From NCBI GenBank assembly GCA_030532225.1, contig JAUNLQ010000001.1, forward strand, positions 1 through 64,000: a stretch of DNA of 64,000 nucleotides. The letters are read 5' to 3'. Source of the stretch: Bacillota bacterium (GTDB lineage Bacteria > Bacillota > Clostridia > Tissierellales > Peptoniphilaceae). This document shows, piece by piece, positions 17,303 through 25,154 of the stretch; positions within the stretch are counted from its first letter, which is position 1; each line of letters opens with the position of its first letter. The notes beneath the pieces are model-generated. The model had not been told where the DNA came from. It searched no databases and saw only the letters and a list, made by a program, of their open reading frames with translations. The translations under genes were made by a program, and so were the position numbers.

Positions 17303-17331
17303 ATTATAATATATATTGAAGTTTTTCCCAA
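17303..17331 (-). promoter_or_regulatory. SigmaA promoter of the cdsR-like gene
   Basis: Minus strand: -35 TTGGGA (17331-17326), 17-bp spacer, -10 TATAAT (17308-17303). It sits at the end of the T-tract of the upstream operon's terminator. Confidence 0.7.
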
Positions 17332-17366
17332 AGAAAAAGTGATCCTAGGCTAAACTAGAACCACTT
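17331..17366 (-). terminator. Terminator of the DUF5058-glutaminase-M20 operon
   Basis: A 12-bp stem with two G-U pairs (17355-17366 with 17337-17348) followed on the minus strand by TTTTTCTTT. Confidence 0.85.
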
Positions 17367-17376
17367 GTTTTGAATT

Positions 17377-18555
17377 TTATAAATTTGTGTCTTTTAATAA
17401 GGCTATAAAGGCCCTAATACCATTTTTTATAATATCTTCGTTGATCAAAAGATTTTTATTGTGAATAGTAGTCTTGCCCTTGTTCATTTCTGATTCCATG
17501 CCTAGCCACATAAATAAAATTGGGACATGTTTGCCATAGGCTGAAAAGTCTTCTCCACCTGTGTTAGGATTTTTTGGAACTAAAACATTTTCTGGCCCAA
17601 ATTCTTCTTCTAATCTATCTTTTCCCATTAAGAAAAGCTCATGGTCGTTTTTAGTCATAGCATAACCATCTGTATAGTTTACTATAGCCTGGCAACCAAA
17701 ACCTGCAGCTACATTTGTTGCTACCCTTTCTATTAAAGGCTTGGTGTTTTTTATAACTTCATCTGAAAGCAGCCTAACTGTTCCTTCAATTTGCACCTGG
17801 TCACAAATTACATTGTATTTTTTTCCACCATTAATAGTTCCTAAAGTCAAAACTGCACTTTCAAGAGGGTCAGTATTTCTTGAAATAACTGTTTGTAGGG
17901 CATTAATTACCATAGCAGCTGCAACAATGGCGTCATTACCCCTTTGAGGTTGGGCAGCATGGGAGGACTTGCCTTTTATGGTTATGGAAAGTCTGTCAGA
18001 CTGAGCCATCATAGCCCCATCTCTTATGGCAACAGTTCCTAAAGGATTGTTCCAAACATGGAGGGCATAGGCCCTATCTACCTTAGGATTTTCCATTACC
18101 CCATCATCAATCATCATTTGGGCTCCACCAGTTGGAGCAATTTCTTCAGCTGGTTGGAAGACAAATTTAATGTTACCCTTAATTTGGTCCTTGTGTTTGG
18201 CTAAAATTTTTGCCAGACCTAAAACAATACTAGTGTGAATGTCATGGCCACAGGCGTGCATCTTGCCTGGCTCTTGAGAGCAATATGCCAGATCATTTTC
18301 TTCTTGTATAGGAAGGGCATCAATGTCTGCCCTAATTAAAATAGTTTCCCCTGGTCCTGCCTGGCCATAAAGTGTAGCTAGGACTCCAGTATTTCCATAG
18401 TCTTTAGAAACTTCAAGACCTGTATCTTTAAGGGCATCAAAGATTTTTCCCTGGGTCCTAAACTCTTCATAACCTAACTCTGGGTGCATGTGCAAGTCTC
18501 TTCTAAATTCAACTAATTCATCAAATATCTGATCAATTTCTTTTAAATAATCCAT
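17377..18555 (-). CDS. M20 family amidohydrolase (N-acyl-amino acid / hippurate hydrolase type)
   Basis: A 392-residue metal-dependent hydrolase of the M20D group, which removes an acyl group from N-acyl amino acids or aminobenzoyl conjugates. It shows the family opening RRDLHMHPELGYEE (about 18-31), the metal-site motif ACGHDIHTS (about 101-109), the QPAEE glutamates (about 133-137), HVWN (about 165-168) and the closing GGEDFSAYG (about 344-352). It follows glutaminase with a 12-bp gap in a four-gene operon with two membrane proteins, suggesting uptake and hydrolysis of an amide or acyl amino acid (inference). Confidence 0.9.
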   Translation of the reverse strand: MDYLKEIDQIFDELVEFRRDLHMHPELGYEEFRTQGKIFDALKDTGLEVSKDYGNTGVLATLYGQAGPGETILIRADIDALPIQEENDLAYCSQEPGKMHACGHDIHTSIVLGLAKILAKHKDQIKGNIKFVFQPAEEIAPTGGAQMMIDDGVMENPKVDRAYALHVWNNPLGTVAIRDGAMMAQSDRLSITIKGKSSHAAQPQRGNDAIVAAAMVINALQTVISRNTDPLESAVLTLGTINGGKKYNVICDQVQIEGTVRLLSDEVIKNTKPLIERVATNVAAGFGCQAIVNYTDGYAMTKNDHELFLMGKDRLEEEFGPENVLVPKNPNTGGEDFSAYGKHVPILFMWLGMESEMNKGKTTIHNKNLLINEDIIKNGIRAFIALLKDTNL

Positions 18556-18567
18556 TCTTACCCCTCT

Positions 18568-19491
18568 TTAATATATCTTTAGCTCTAGTCTTTCAGAAAT
18601 ATATTTAAGCATTTCTATGCCAACAATGGAATTTCCCCTAGCATCTAGTTTTGGGCCATAAGTGGCCAGACCAAGGCCACAATTTGTAGAGGTCATTATT
18701 CCACCGCCAACACCAGACTTGGCACCAAGGCCTACATCTATGGCAAAATCCCCTGAATAGTCATAGGTGCCACAAAGGGCCATTAAAGTTCTAGAAATTC
18801 TTGCATGGTCCTTGGCTATAACTTGGTCTCCCTTTGGGTTTTTTCCATTATTGGACAAGATATAGGATAGTTTGGCCAAGTCCTTGGTAGATACAGCTAT
18901 TGAACAAGCCTGGTTGTATATATCCAAAATCTTAAACACATCTACATCTTTTGAAATAGGTCCCTTGTTTTGCAAAGAAAATATCATAGCTTTGTTAGCA
19001 TAACCTGCGTGGGAGCTGGCCCTTACTACTTCTTGGTCAATTGCAATTTTAGGATTGTCAGCTAGACTTGAAATTTTTTCTAGAATTAAATCAACGGCTG
19101 AGTCTCCATATTTTTTATACAATAAGAAACAAGTAGTCAAGGCTCCAGCATTTACATAAGGGTTTACTGGAATATTGTCTTCTGCTTGTAAATCTAAAAG
19201 AGAATTAAAGGCCTTAGACGATGGCTTTAAGCCAATATATTTTCTTATTTCAGCAAAATCATAGGCTTCCAAGGCTAGTATATACAAAAACACCTTGACA
19301 ATTGACATCATTGTATAGCTTTTGTCAATTGATCCAGCCTGATAAATTTTTCCTTGCTGGTCAATAAGAGCAAGTCCATAGGCCCTTGGGTCTACTTGGT
19401 CTAGGCCTGGAATATAATCTACAAGACTTCCTTGGTCCAAAAAATTTTCTCCATAGGCATAAGTTTCTTGAACAATTTTTTCCAAATCCAT
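18568..19491 (-). CDS. glsA: Glutaminase (serine-dependent, GlsA family)
   Basis: Hydrolyses L-glutamine to glutamate and ammonia; beta-lactamase-like fold with the catalytic SxxK in MMSIVKVF (about 62-69), NPYVNAGALTT (about 109-119) and the Lys/Tyr and GVGGG segments near residues 180-270. About 307 residues from the ATG at 19491; the longer reading from 19503 would use TTG. It is the third gene of the unit DUF5058, small membrane protein, glsA, M20 hydrolase. The context suggests that glutamine or a glutamyl compound is imported and then broken down. Confidence 0.93.
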   Translation of the reverse strand: MDLEKIVQETYAYGENFLDQGSLVDYIPGLDQVDPRAYGLALIDQQGKIYQAGSIDKSYTMMSIVKVFLYILALEAYDFAEIRKYIGLKPSSKAFNSLLDLQAEDNIPVNPYVNAGALTTCFLLYKKYGDSAVDLILEKISSLADNPKIAIDQEVVRASSHAGYANKAMIFSLQNKGPISKDVDVFKILDIYNQACSIAVSTKDLAKLSYILSNNGKNPKGDQVIAKDHARISRTLMALCGTYDYSGDFAIDVGLGAKSGVGGGIMTSTNCGLGLATYGPKLDARGNSIVGIEMLKYISERLELKIY

Positions 19492-19507
19492 ATTTTTCAC
19501 CAAATTT

Positions 19508-20206
19508 CTATTTTTCTTCTTTTTCCATTTTTATAATATTAGCCTTATATAAAGCATACGACATTAGCATTGAAAATACTAGCATAATTATCATGGCTAT
19601 ACCTGTATTTTTTATAGGTCCAACTACCATAATAAAAGCAAAAACTAAGACTAAATTAATTATTGCTATTAAAGGCTTTCTTGGTACAGAATAAGCTCCT
19701 GCACTCCTACTTATAAAGGCTGAAATCCCCATTGACCCATAAAGGGCTGGAAGAATATAAGAAGTTGCTACCCTAACTGGTTCTGAAGTTAGAACTGGCT
19801 CTAAAGGAACTAAAAGCAAAACTCCTAAAGCTATAACAACCATAGTAACCATACCTGAAACTGTAACAGCTATCATGCCCATAACGTCTGCAAGTTCTGT
19901 ACCTGGTTGGGCCTCTGCAGTTTCAAGGGCTGATAGATAACATGGAAACTTAATGTTCATAACATTACCAGTTATAGAATTTAAATAAGCAGTAGTTCCA
20001 GTAATAGGAACTAGGGACAACTGTTCAGAAACAGCTATAGGAACATAAAGGGCTAAAAGTGAACCTGCAACCTTAAAAACACTATTAAGGTCTGGCCATA
20101 TTCCAAAATAAGTGGAAATTATGGCTGGTATTCCTAACATTACTGCCATAGCTATAATTGTGGCTATGGTACCAAATCTATAAGAATTTTTCATATACTT
20201 ACTCAT
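19508..20206 (-). CDS. Integral membrane protein, partner of the DUF5058 protein
   Basis: A 232-residue hydrophobic protein with about five to six predicted membrane helices (roughly 13-35, 42-60, 108-135, 148-165, 180-205 and 208-225) and no motif I can assign with certainty. It is 12 bp from the DUF5058 gene and of similar size, so the two probably form one membrane complex. Position in an operon with glutaminase and an M20 hydrolase suggests a small-molecule transporter. This function is inferred from context only. Confidence 0.7.
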   Translation of the reverse strand: MSKYMKNSYRFGTIATIIAMAVMLGIPAIISTYFGIWPDLNSVFKVAGSLLALYVPIAVSEQLSLVPITGTTAYLNSITGNVMNIKFPCYLSALETAEAQPGTELADVMGMIAVTVSGMVTMVVIALGVLLLVPLEPVLTSEPVRVATSYILPALYGSMGISAFISRSAGAYSVPRKPLIAIINLVLVFAFIMVVGPIKNTGIAMIIMLVFSMLMSYALYKANIIKMEKEEK

Positions 20207-20218
20207 AATTTAAGCCTC

Positions 20219-20935
20219 CTACATTATCCCTGTTAAGAATACAGCTGACGCCATACCTAAAACTAGGGCAAAACTCATAACATAGTCACCTAACCATTTC
20301 ATGCCATCTTTCTTAGATAACTTAGTTAAAAAATAAGTTACTAAAGCACTTATAATTAAAACAATTGCAGAAATCTTTGATTGCATAAAATAAGTTGGGA
20401 CAAATACTGACATCATACCTACAATTAATACAGACAAGGCTAAATCAATTGCTGGTGTATCCTTAGTTCCGGCCTTCATTACCCCAGTGTGAAGTGGCTT
20501 TAAGAAGAAAATATTAAAGACCATTCCACCCATAATGGCAATACTCATTACGAACAAAACTGCTCCTAAGGCATTTACATCTGTTGAAGCTGAAAAGTCT
20601 GCAAGATTTGCATAACCAGCTGATTCAGATGAAAGGTCGGCTGCAACAAGTTCATAGGGAAGGGAACCTACAACAGAAAGTCTAAACCATGGCCATGGAG
20701 TACCTAACAGTGGAGTTAATGAAATAAGTCCAATAATAATTGAAATTGAAGGTATAATAGAAAAAACTATTGACCCTCTAATAACAGAACTGATCTTTTC
20801 CTTAGAAACTCCCATTTCAATAGCTCTTTTTCTTGCTCTTATAAAGAAGAATAAAGCTATGCCAAAAATAATTGCCAGTCCAATAATTACAGTAAGATAA
20901 AAAATTGGACTATTTAAAATTTCTTTTAAATTCAT
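20219..20935 (-). CDS. DUF5058 family membrane protein, putative transporter subunit
   Basis: A 238-residue protein with an N-terminal membrane helix (about 10-32), a basic cytosolic loop (RARKRA), then four to five further helices. The pattern and the central TPWPWFRLSVVGSLPYELVA segment match DUF5058 proteins, which are often found beside M20 peptidase genes. It is the first gene of the operon. The upstream 190 bp carry a TGTAAA-N5-TGTAAA direct repeat (21009-21025) overlapping a possible -10, and no sigma-54 promoter. Transport function is inference. Confidence 0.72.
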   Translation of the reverse strand: MNLKEILNSPIFYLTVIIGLAIIFGIALFFFIRARKRAIEMGVSKEKISSVIRGSIVFSIIPSISIIIGLISLTPLLGTPWPWFRLSVVGSLPYELVAADLSSESAGYANLADFSASTDVNALGAVLFVMSIAIMGGMVFNIFFLKPLHTGVMKAGTKDTPAIDLALSVLIVGMMSVFVPTYFMQSKISAIVLIISALVTYFLTKLSKKDGMKWLGDYVMSFALVLGMASAVFLTGIM

Positions 20936-21089
20936 AAACGTTCTCCTCTCTTTCTTGGTCTTTATTTTTTACCCTCTTTTTTTGAGAAATCATTTTCCCC
21001 TTAAATATTTTACATAGTTTTTACATTGCTTTCACAAAAATCCTCTTTAAAATCTAAGCCTAAGAATACTTGATCCTTGTTCAAAACAT

Positions 21090-21119
21090 AAAAAAACCAG
21101 CTAGAAAATCTAACTGGTT
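21090..21119 (-). terminator. Terminator of the peptide-binding lipoprotein gene
   Basis: Stem AACCAGTTAG/CTAGCTGGTT on the minus strand (arms 21110-21119 and 21095-21104, one G-U pair) followed by TTTTTT. Confidence 0.88.
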
Positions 21120-21125
21120 AAAAAT

Positions 21126-22709
21126 TTATTTGCCTTCAATAGATGAAAAATCCAAATATGGATAAGGATATACAGCTGGCTGTCTTAAGTCTTCAGCCAT
21201 TTTGTAAGACTGACCTGGATCTAATAAATAAGTTTCAGGACAAGACTCCCTTAGCATTTCCATCATTTGATTTATACTTGCTAGGCCCTTCTTTGTAAGT
21301 TCATTGTAGTCTAGGCTGTAGAAGTTAGAAATATTTTTCCCTGCCCTAGTAGTAAACCTATCGAAGATTTTTACAGGGTCAATGTCCCCACTGTATCTGA
21401 ATATTGCCATTTGATAATCCTTGTCAGGCTGGCTACTAGTCCTTTGGATAAAGTCTTGGTAAGGAAGAGGATCTAAGTCCACTTTAAAGCCGTAAGTCTC
21501 CATATAGGCCTGGATAAGTTCAGCTATAGCTCCAGCTAAAAAGTCTTCTTGGCCATAGGAAATAGTAAGCTTATTGTCTAATAATTCAGGTCTAGCCTGT
21601 AAAATCTCTGTGGCCTTTTGTGGATCAAAGGACTTTGGAAGACTTAGGTCTGGAAGGTTTTTGTAGTGATATGGAGAAAGGGGACTTTGGGCTATGGCTC
21701 CCACTTGACCAAACAACTGCTTTAAAATATCTTCCTTGTTAATCAAGGCATTTATGGCCTTTCTTAGGTCTAAGTCCTTCATTATAGGGTCGTCTACATT
21801 ATAAACTAAGGAATACAGGTCTCCACTTAAGGGACTAGATCCTGGCTCAAGGCTTTGGCCTGGATATGAGTCTACCATGTCCAAGTCTCCATCTAAAAAG
21901 CTTTGGCTTCTTTGGACCTTGTCAGCTGATTTTATTAAGGACAGCTGTCTTATATAAGGCTTAGGGCCATAATAAGCTTCAAAGAAAGAAAGTTCTATTT
22001 TTCCATTTTCGTCTATAGAGTCAAACTTATAAGGTCCTGCTCCTATAGGATGTTTACTTTGGTCTTCTTCTGAATAATTTTGTGGAATTATATAAGTTGA
22101 TGCTAACAAGGAAGAGGTAGTTTCTTGGCCATAAAAATTATCTACAAAGAGAATTATCCTATTAGAACCTAGGGTTTCAACTCTGCCCTTTTTGAAAACA
22201 GATCCTGGAGCTCCGTCTAAAAGATTTACCCAGTACTTGAAATTCTCTAGCTTGCTGTTGTTAACTTGAGGAATTAAACCTGCATACCTAAAAAATGAAT
22301 ACTGAACGTCTTCAGGTCTTATTGGAGATCCGTTATGGAATTTAATATCTTCTTTCAAAACTATGTCATACATTAAATAGCCTTCTACTTCTTCTACTTC
22401 AATAGAATCAGCTAGGCCCAAAACCAAGTCTCCCTTGCTATCAATTTTATAAAGGCCTTGGTGAATGTTTCTCAAAATACTAGCTGTCTCGTAGTTGGAT
22501 AATTTGTTAGGAGTAAAGTCATCTATAGCCAGGCTATAAAAAGACCTAAGTTTTTCTTGTCTAAAATTTTCTTCCTGGTTTGTCTTTTCTACTTCTGTCT
22601 CTACTTGGGTCTGGTTTTTAATTTCTTTTTTGCTAGTAAAATTTGTGTCCTGGCAACCTATAAGCAAAAGGCACAAACTAAGAACTAGAATAAGAAGTCT
22701 TTTCATCAT
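21126..22709 (-). CDS. Family 5 extracellular solute-binding lipoprotein (OppA/DppA-like)
   Basis: Substrate-binding component of a peptide or nickel-type ABC importer. The N-terminus has a signal peptide with lipobox LLIGC (about 17-21), so the protein is lipid-anchored outside the cell. The body has typical family 5 features such as the LKEDIKFHNGSPIRPEDVQYSFFR segment (split here as LKEDIKFHNG then SPIRPEDVQYSF) and a long two-lobe layout of about 527 residues. The ATG at 22709 is chosen because GGAGG lies 2-6 nt upstream inside the longer TTG-started reading. No permease or ATPase genes are adjacent, so it must work with a system encoded elsewhere. Confidence 0.9.
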   Translation of the reverse strand: MMKRLLILVLSLCLLLIGCQDTNFTSKKEIKNQTQVETEVEKTNQEENFRQEKLRSFYSLAIDDFTPNKLSNYETASILRNIHQGLYKIDSKGDLVLGLADSIEVEEVEGYLMYDIVLKEDIKFHNGSPIRPEDVQYSFFRYAGLIPQVNNSKLENFKYWVNLLDGAPGSVFKKGRVETLGSNRIILFVDNFYGQETTSSLLASTYIIPQNYSEEDQSKHPIGAGPYKFDSIDENGKIELSFFEAYYGPKPYIRQLSLIKSADKVQRSQSFLDGDLDMVDSYPGQSLEPGSSPLSGDLYSLVYNVDDPIMKDLDLRKAINALINKEDILKQLFGQVGAIAQSPLSPYHYKNLPDLSLPKSFDPQKATEILQARPELLDNKLTISYGQEDFLAGAIAELIQAYMETYGFKVDLDPLPYQDFIQRTSSQPDKDYQMAIFRYSGDIDPVKIFDRFTTRAGKNISNFYSLDYNELTKKGLASINQMMEMLRESCPETYLLDPGQSYKMAEDLRQPAVYPYPYLDFSSIEGK

Positions 22710-22752
22710 AGCCTCCAATTTTTCTTTATACTATCTATTATAATAAAACCTA

Positions 22753-22800
22753 CAAAAAAAGCTACCATCACTGCACTTAGCTAGTGATAATAGCTTTTTA
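22753..22800 (-). terminator. Terminator of tRNA-Leu
   Basis: A two-part stem (AAAAAGCTA/TAGCTTTTTT and ATCACT/AGTGAT) followed by a T-run on the minus strand, directly downstream of the tRNA 3' end. Confidence 0.85.
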
Positions 22801-22801
22801 A

Positions 22802-22885
22802 TGGTGCGGGAAAGAGGACTTGAACCCCCACGTCATAGACACTAGATCCTAAGTCTAGCGCGTCTGCCAATTCCGCCACTCCCGC
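22802..22885 (-). tRNA. tRNA-Leu (anticodon UAG)
   Basis: The minus strand folds as a class II tRNA. Acceptor GCGGGAG pairs with the 3' TTCCCGC, the anticodon stem GCTAGA/TCTAGT encloses loop CTTAGGA (anticodon TAG), a variable arm follows, the T-loop reads GGTTCAAGTCC, and an encoded ACCA ends the molecule. It has a good promoter at 22899-22927 and its own terminator, so it is a single tRNA gene. Confidence 0.95.
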
Positions 22886-22898
22886 AAGGAACTTATTT

Positions 22899-22927
22899 AT
22901 AATAACAATTTTTTTTACCTTTGTCAA
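22899..22927 (-). promoter_or_regulatory. SigmaA promoter of tRNA-Leu
   Basis: Minus strand: consensus -35 TTGACA (22927-22922), 17-bp spacer, -10 TATTAT (22904-22899), 14 bp before the mature tRNA 5' end. Confidence 0.85.
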
Positions 22928-23046
22928 CATAAATTTTCAATTTTTTTACATTTTTTTATCCTATTTTTACATTTTCCTTTGGGCCTTAATAGAAGAATTA
23001 ATACTTATTTGTTCTTTTATTTGTTATAATATTTTTGAGGTGTACT

Positions 23047-23982
23047 ATGATTTTTAGAATATTAAATATGTTAGCCCTAGGCCTTGCTGTTTTTATTATG
23101 ATTAATAATTCTAAAAAAATAAAAAAAGGCCAGCATATAAATCAGCCTGGAAAGTTGTTGCCAGAAGAAAAAAATTATATATACAAGGATATGACTTACT
23201 TAAATCGTGGTATTTTAGTTACTCTTTTAGATCTTTATAGAAGGGGAAAAATTTCCATTGACCAGTACAAGAGAGATTCTAGAAACAAAAGACGAGCAGA
23301 CTTTGTTATAGAGTACAAGTTTACCCTTTTAAATATGGATGACTTAAAGGACCACGAAAAAATTTTCTTAGATAATATTTTCCAAGGTCAAGATATTGTA
23401 ACTACAGACCAACTGACTCAAAGGGCTATTAAGGGCCAAGAATTTTTGAAAAAACAAGGAGCCTGGGCCCTAGCCATTGAAAAAGAACTTAAGTCCAAAA
23501 AAATCCTAGCTATTGGAGATAAAAAATCTGCCTCTAGGATGAAACTTTTAGGTCTGGGAATTTTTATTTTAGGCTTTGTTTCTGTTTACCAAAATGAAAT
23601 TACAGGCATAATCTCCATAATGTTTTCCATTTTTGTTCTTTTAATTGCCATTAATATGGGCATGGAAAAATCCAAGTATGCCCAAGACTTAATTGTCCAA
23701 ATGACAGACAAGGAAAAACTAGCCAAAGAGGGAAAAATTTTCGGTGCCAATGAAGACCAACTTCTAGAACTTTTGGCCATGGCTTTGACTATGAAATACT
23801 TTATCCCCCTTTACAAAACTTCTAAGACCTACCAGTCCATTAGCCTAGTTACAGATTCTTTAAATGAATATGGAGGCTCTTACTTTGATGATGCTATCCT
23901 TAGGGCCTTTATGGGCTACTCTGCCCCTACTAGGGAGGACAGCCTAGACACTAATAGAATAGACTTTAGATTGTTTAAATAA
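23047..23982 (+). CDS. DUF2207-like membrane protein (C-terminal type)
   Basis: A protein of about 311 residues with an N-terminal membrane helix, a cytosolic domain containing LNRGILVTLLDLYRRGKISID, which resembles the winged-helix-like part of DUF2207 proteins, two central helices (about 164-200) and a second cytosolic region. The N-terminal extracellular beta domain of full DUF2207 proteins is missing. The ATG at 23047, with GAGGTG just upstream, is preferred over the TTG at 23035. A TATAAT at 23025-23030 would leave almost no leader. Function unknown. Confidence 0.65.
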   Translation: MIFRILNMLALGLAVFIMINNSKKIKKGQHINQPGKLLPEEKNYIYKDMTYLNRGILVTLLDLYRRGKISIDQYKRDSRNKRRADFVIEYKFTLLNMDDLKDHEKIFLDNIFQGQDIVTTDQLTQRAIKGQEFLKKQGAWALAIEKELKSKKILAIGDKKSASRMKLLGLGIFILGFVSVYQNEITGIISIMFSIFVLLIAINMGMEKSKYAQDLIVQMTDKEKLAKEGKIFGANEDQLLELLAMALTMKYFIPLYKTSKTYQSISLVTDSLNEYGGSYFDDAILRAFMGYSAPTREDSLDTNRIDFRLFK

Positions 23983-23986
23983 AGCT

Positions 23987-24022
23987 AAAAAAAATCACTG
24001 ACTTCAAAATCAGTGATTTTTT
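23987..24022. terminator. Bidirectional terminator
   Basis: An 11-bp perfect stem (AAAATCACTGA 23991-24001 with 24010-24020) flanked by an A-run and a T-run, serving the DUF2207-like gene and the convergent amidohydrolase pair. Confidence 0.9.
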
Positions 24023-24026
24023 CATT

Positions 24027-25154
24027 TTATAAGGCCCTTTGGCCATTAACAAAGACTGCTTCAGCCTTGCTATAAAGATCAAGAGGGTCCCCGCTCCACA
24101 CAACTATATCTGCATCCTTGCCAACTTCTAGGGACCCTATTCTGTGGTCTAGGCCTACCATCTTAGCTGCATTTATGGTCATAGACTTTAATAGCTCTTG
24201 GCCAGACATTTTCTTCCTAACCATCATAAGGCCATTTACCATTACAGTACTAATATCAACTTCAGGGTGGTTACAAGATGTGGCAAAGCTTACGCCTTGG
24301 TCTTGTAAAATCTTGCCGCCAACTCCTTCTTGTCTTAAAACTTCGTTGTCTCTCTTGCCTCCATAAACTGGCCCATAAACCAACTTGACCTGGTGGTCCT
24401 TTATAAAATCTGGAATCAAATAGGCCTCTGCTGCCCTGTCTATTGTATAGTTTAGACCAAATTCTTCTGCTATTCTTACAGCTGTAACTATGTCTTGGAC
24501 CTGTCTGGCTTCGATTTTCACAAGCATACCGTCAAAGACACGACTTAAGGCTTCTAGGTCCATGTTAAAGTCTTTTTTCTTAGAATTTTTATAGTCTCTA
24601 GCCTGACTTAAGGCCTGTCTAAGAAGGGCTGCTGTTCCCATCCTAGTTATTGGCGCCTTGCCCTTGGACCCGTAGGCATATTTTGGTCCCATGCCTAGGG
24701 AAAACTTATAAGCAATTTGATCTTCCATTATCATAGATTCTAAGTCCTTACCAAAGGTCTTCATAGCCAAACAAGTTCCTCCAATTATATTGGCAGAACC
24801 TGGCCCTGTTACTAGGCTTGTTACTCCAGCTTTCAAGGCGTCTTCAAAGGCTTGGTCTGTTATTTTAACCCCATCTAAGGCCCTAAGCTTGGGATTAATT
24901 GGATTGGATTTTTCGTCTAAGTCGTTGCCATCTGGATAAATAGCTTCCTTAAGTCCTAGGGAACAAGAAGGCTCAACTAGGCCAGGACTTACAATTTTTC
25001 CTTGAGCATCAAAAATCTCACTTCCATTTTCATCTATTTTTTCATCTAAATCTTTTATGGCCAAGATCTTGCCATTTTCAATAATAAGAATTTTTTCTTG
25101 GCCAAAGATGTCTACCATGTCATATACTTTAGCATTCTTTATAATCAAAGTCAT
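24027..25154 (-). CDS. Amidohydrolase-like protein lacking metal ligands (probable pseudoenzyme)
   Basis: A 375-residue paralogue of its upstream neighbour, sharing the same fold and landmarks (ANIIGGT, YGSKGKAPITRMG, LEVGKDADIVVWSG). Every position that holds a metal ligand or catalytic acid in the neighbour is changed: HCH becomes SCS (63-65), HAH becomes EAR (215-217), the EH of IEHTT becomes DR (239-240) and TTD becomes SCN (293-295). It is therefore unlikely to be a metal-dependent hydrolase. The start at 25154 has AAGGAGG upstream and overlaps the end of the neighbour by 26 bp, so the pair is co-translated. A regulatory or structural partner of the intact enzyme is the simplest reading. 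Confidence 0.8.
   Translation of the reverse strand: MTLIIKNAKVYDMVDIFGQEKILIIENGKILAIKDLDEKIDENGSEIFDAQGKIVSPGLVEPSCSLGLKEAIYPDGNDLDEKSNPINPKLRALDGVKITDQAFEDALKAGVTSLVTGPGSANIIGGTCLAMKTFGKDLESMIMEDQIAYKFSLGMGPKYAYGSKGKAPITRMGTAALLRQALSQARDYKNSKKKDFNMDLEALSRVFDGMLVKIEARQVQDIVTAVRIAEEFGLNYTIDRAAEAYLIPDFIKDHQVKLVYGPVYGGKRDNEVLRQEGVGGKILQDQGVSFATSCNHPEVDISTVMVNGLMMVRKKMSGQELLKSMTINAAKMVGLDHRIGSLEVGKDADIVVWSGDPLDLYSKAEAVFVNGQRAL

Noticed and set aside
20936..21089. Second sigma-54 promoter, upstream of the DUF5058 operon
   Set aside because: No TGGCA...TTGC pair at the required spacing was found on either strand, so the DUF5058-glutaminase-M20 operon is not assigned to the sigma-54 regulon.
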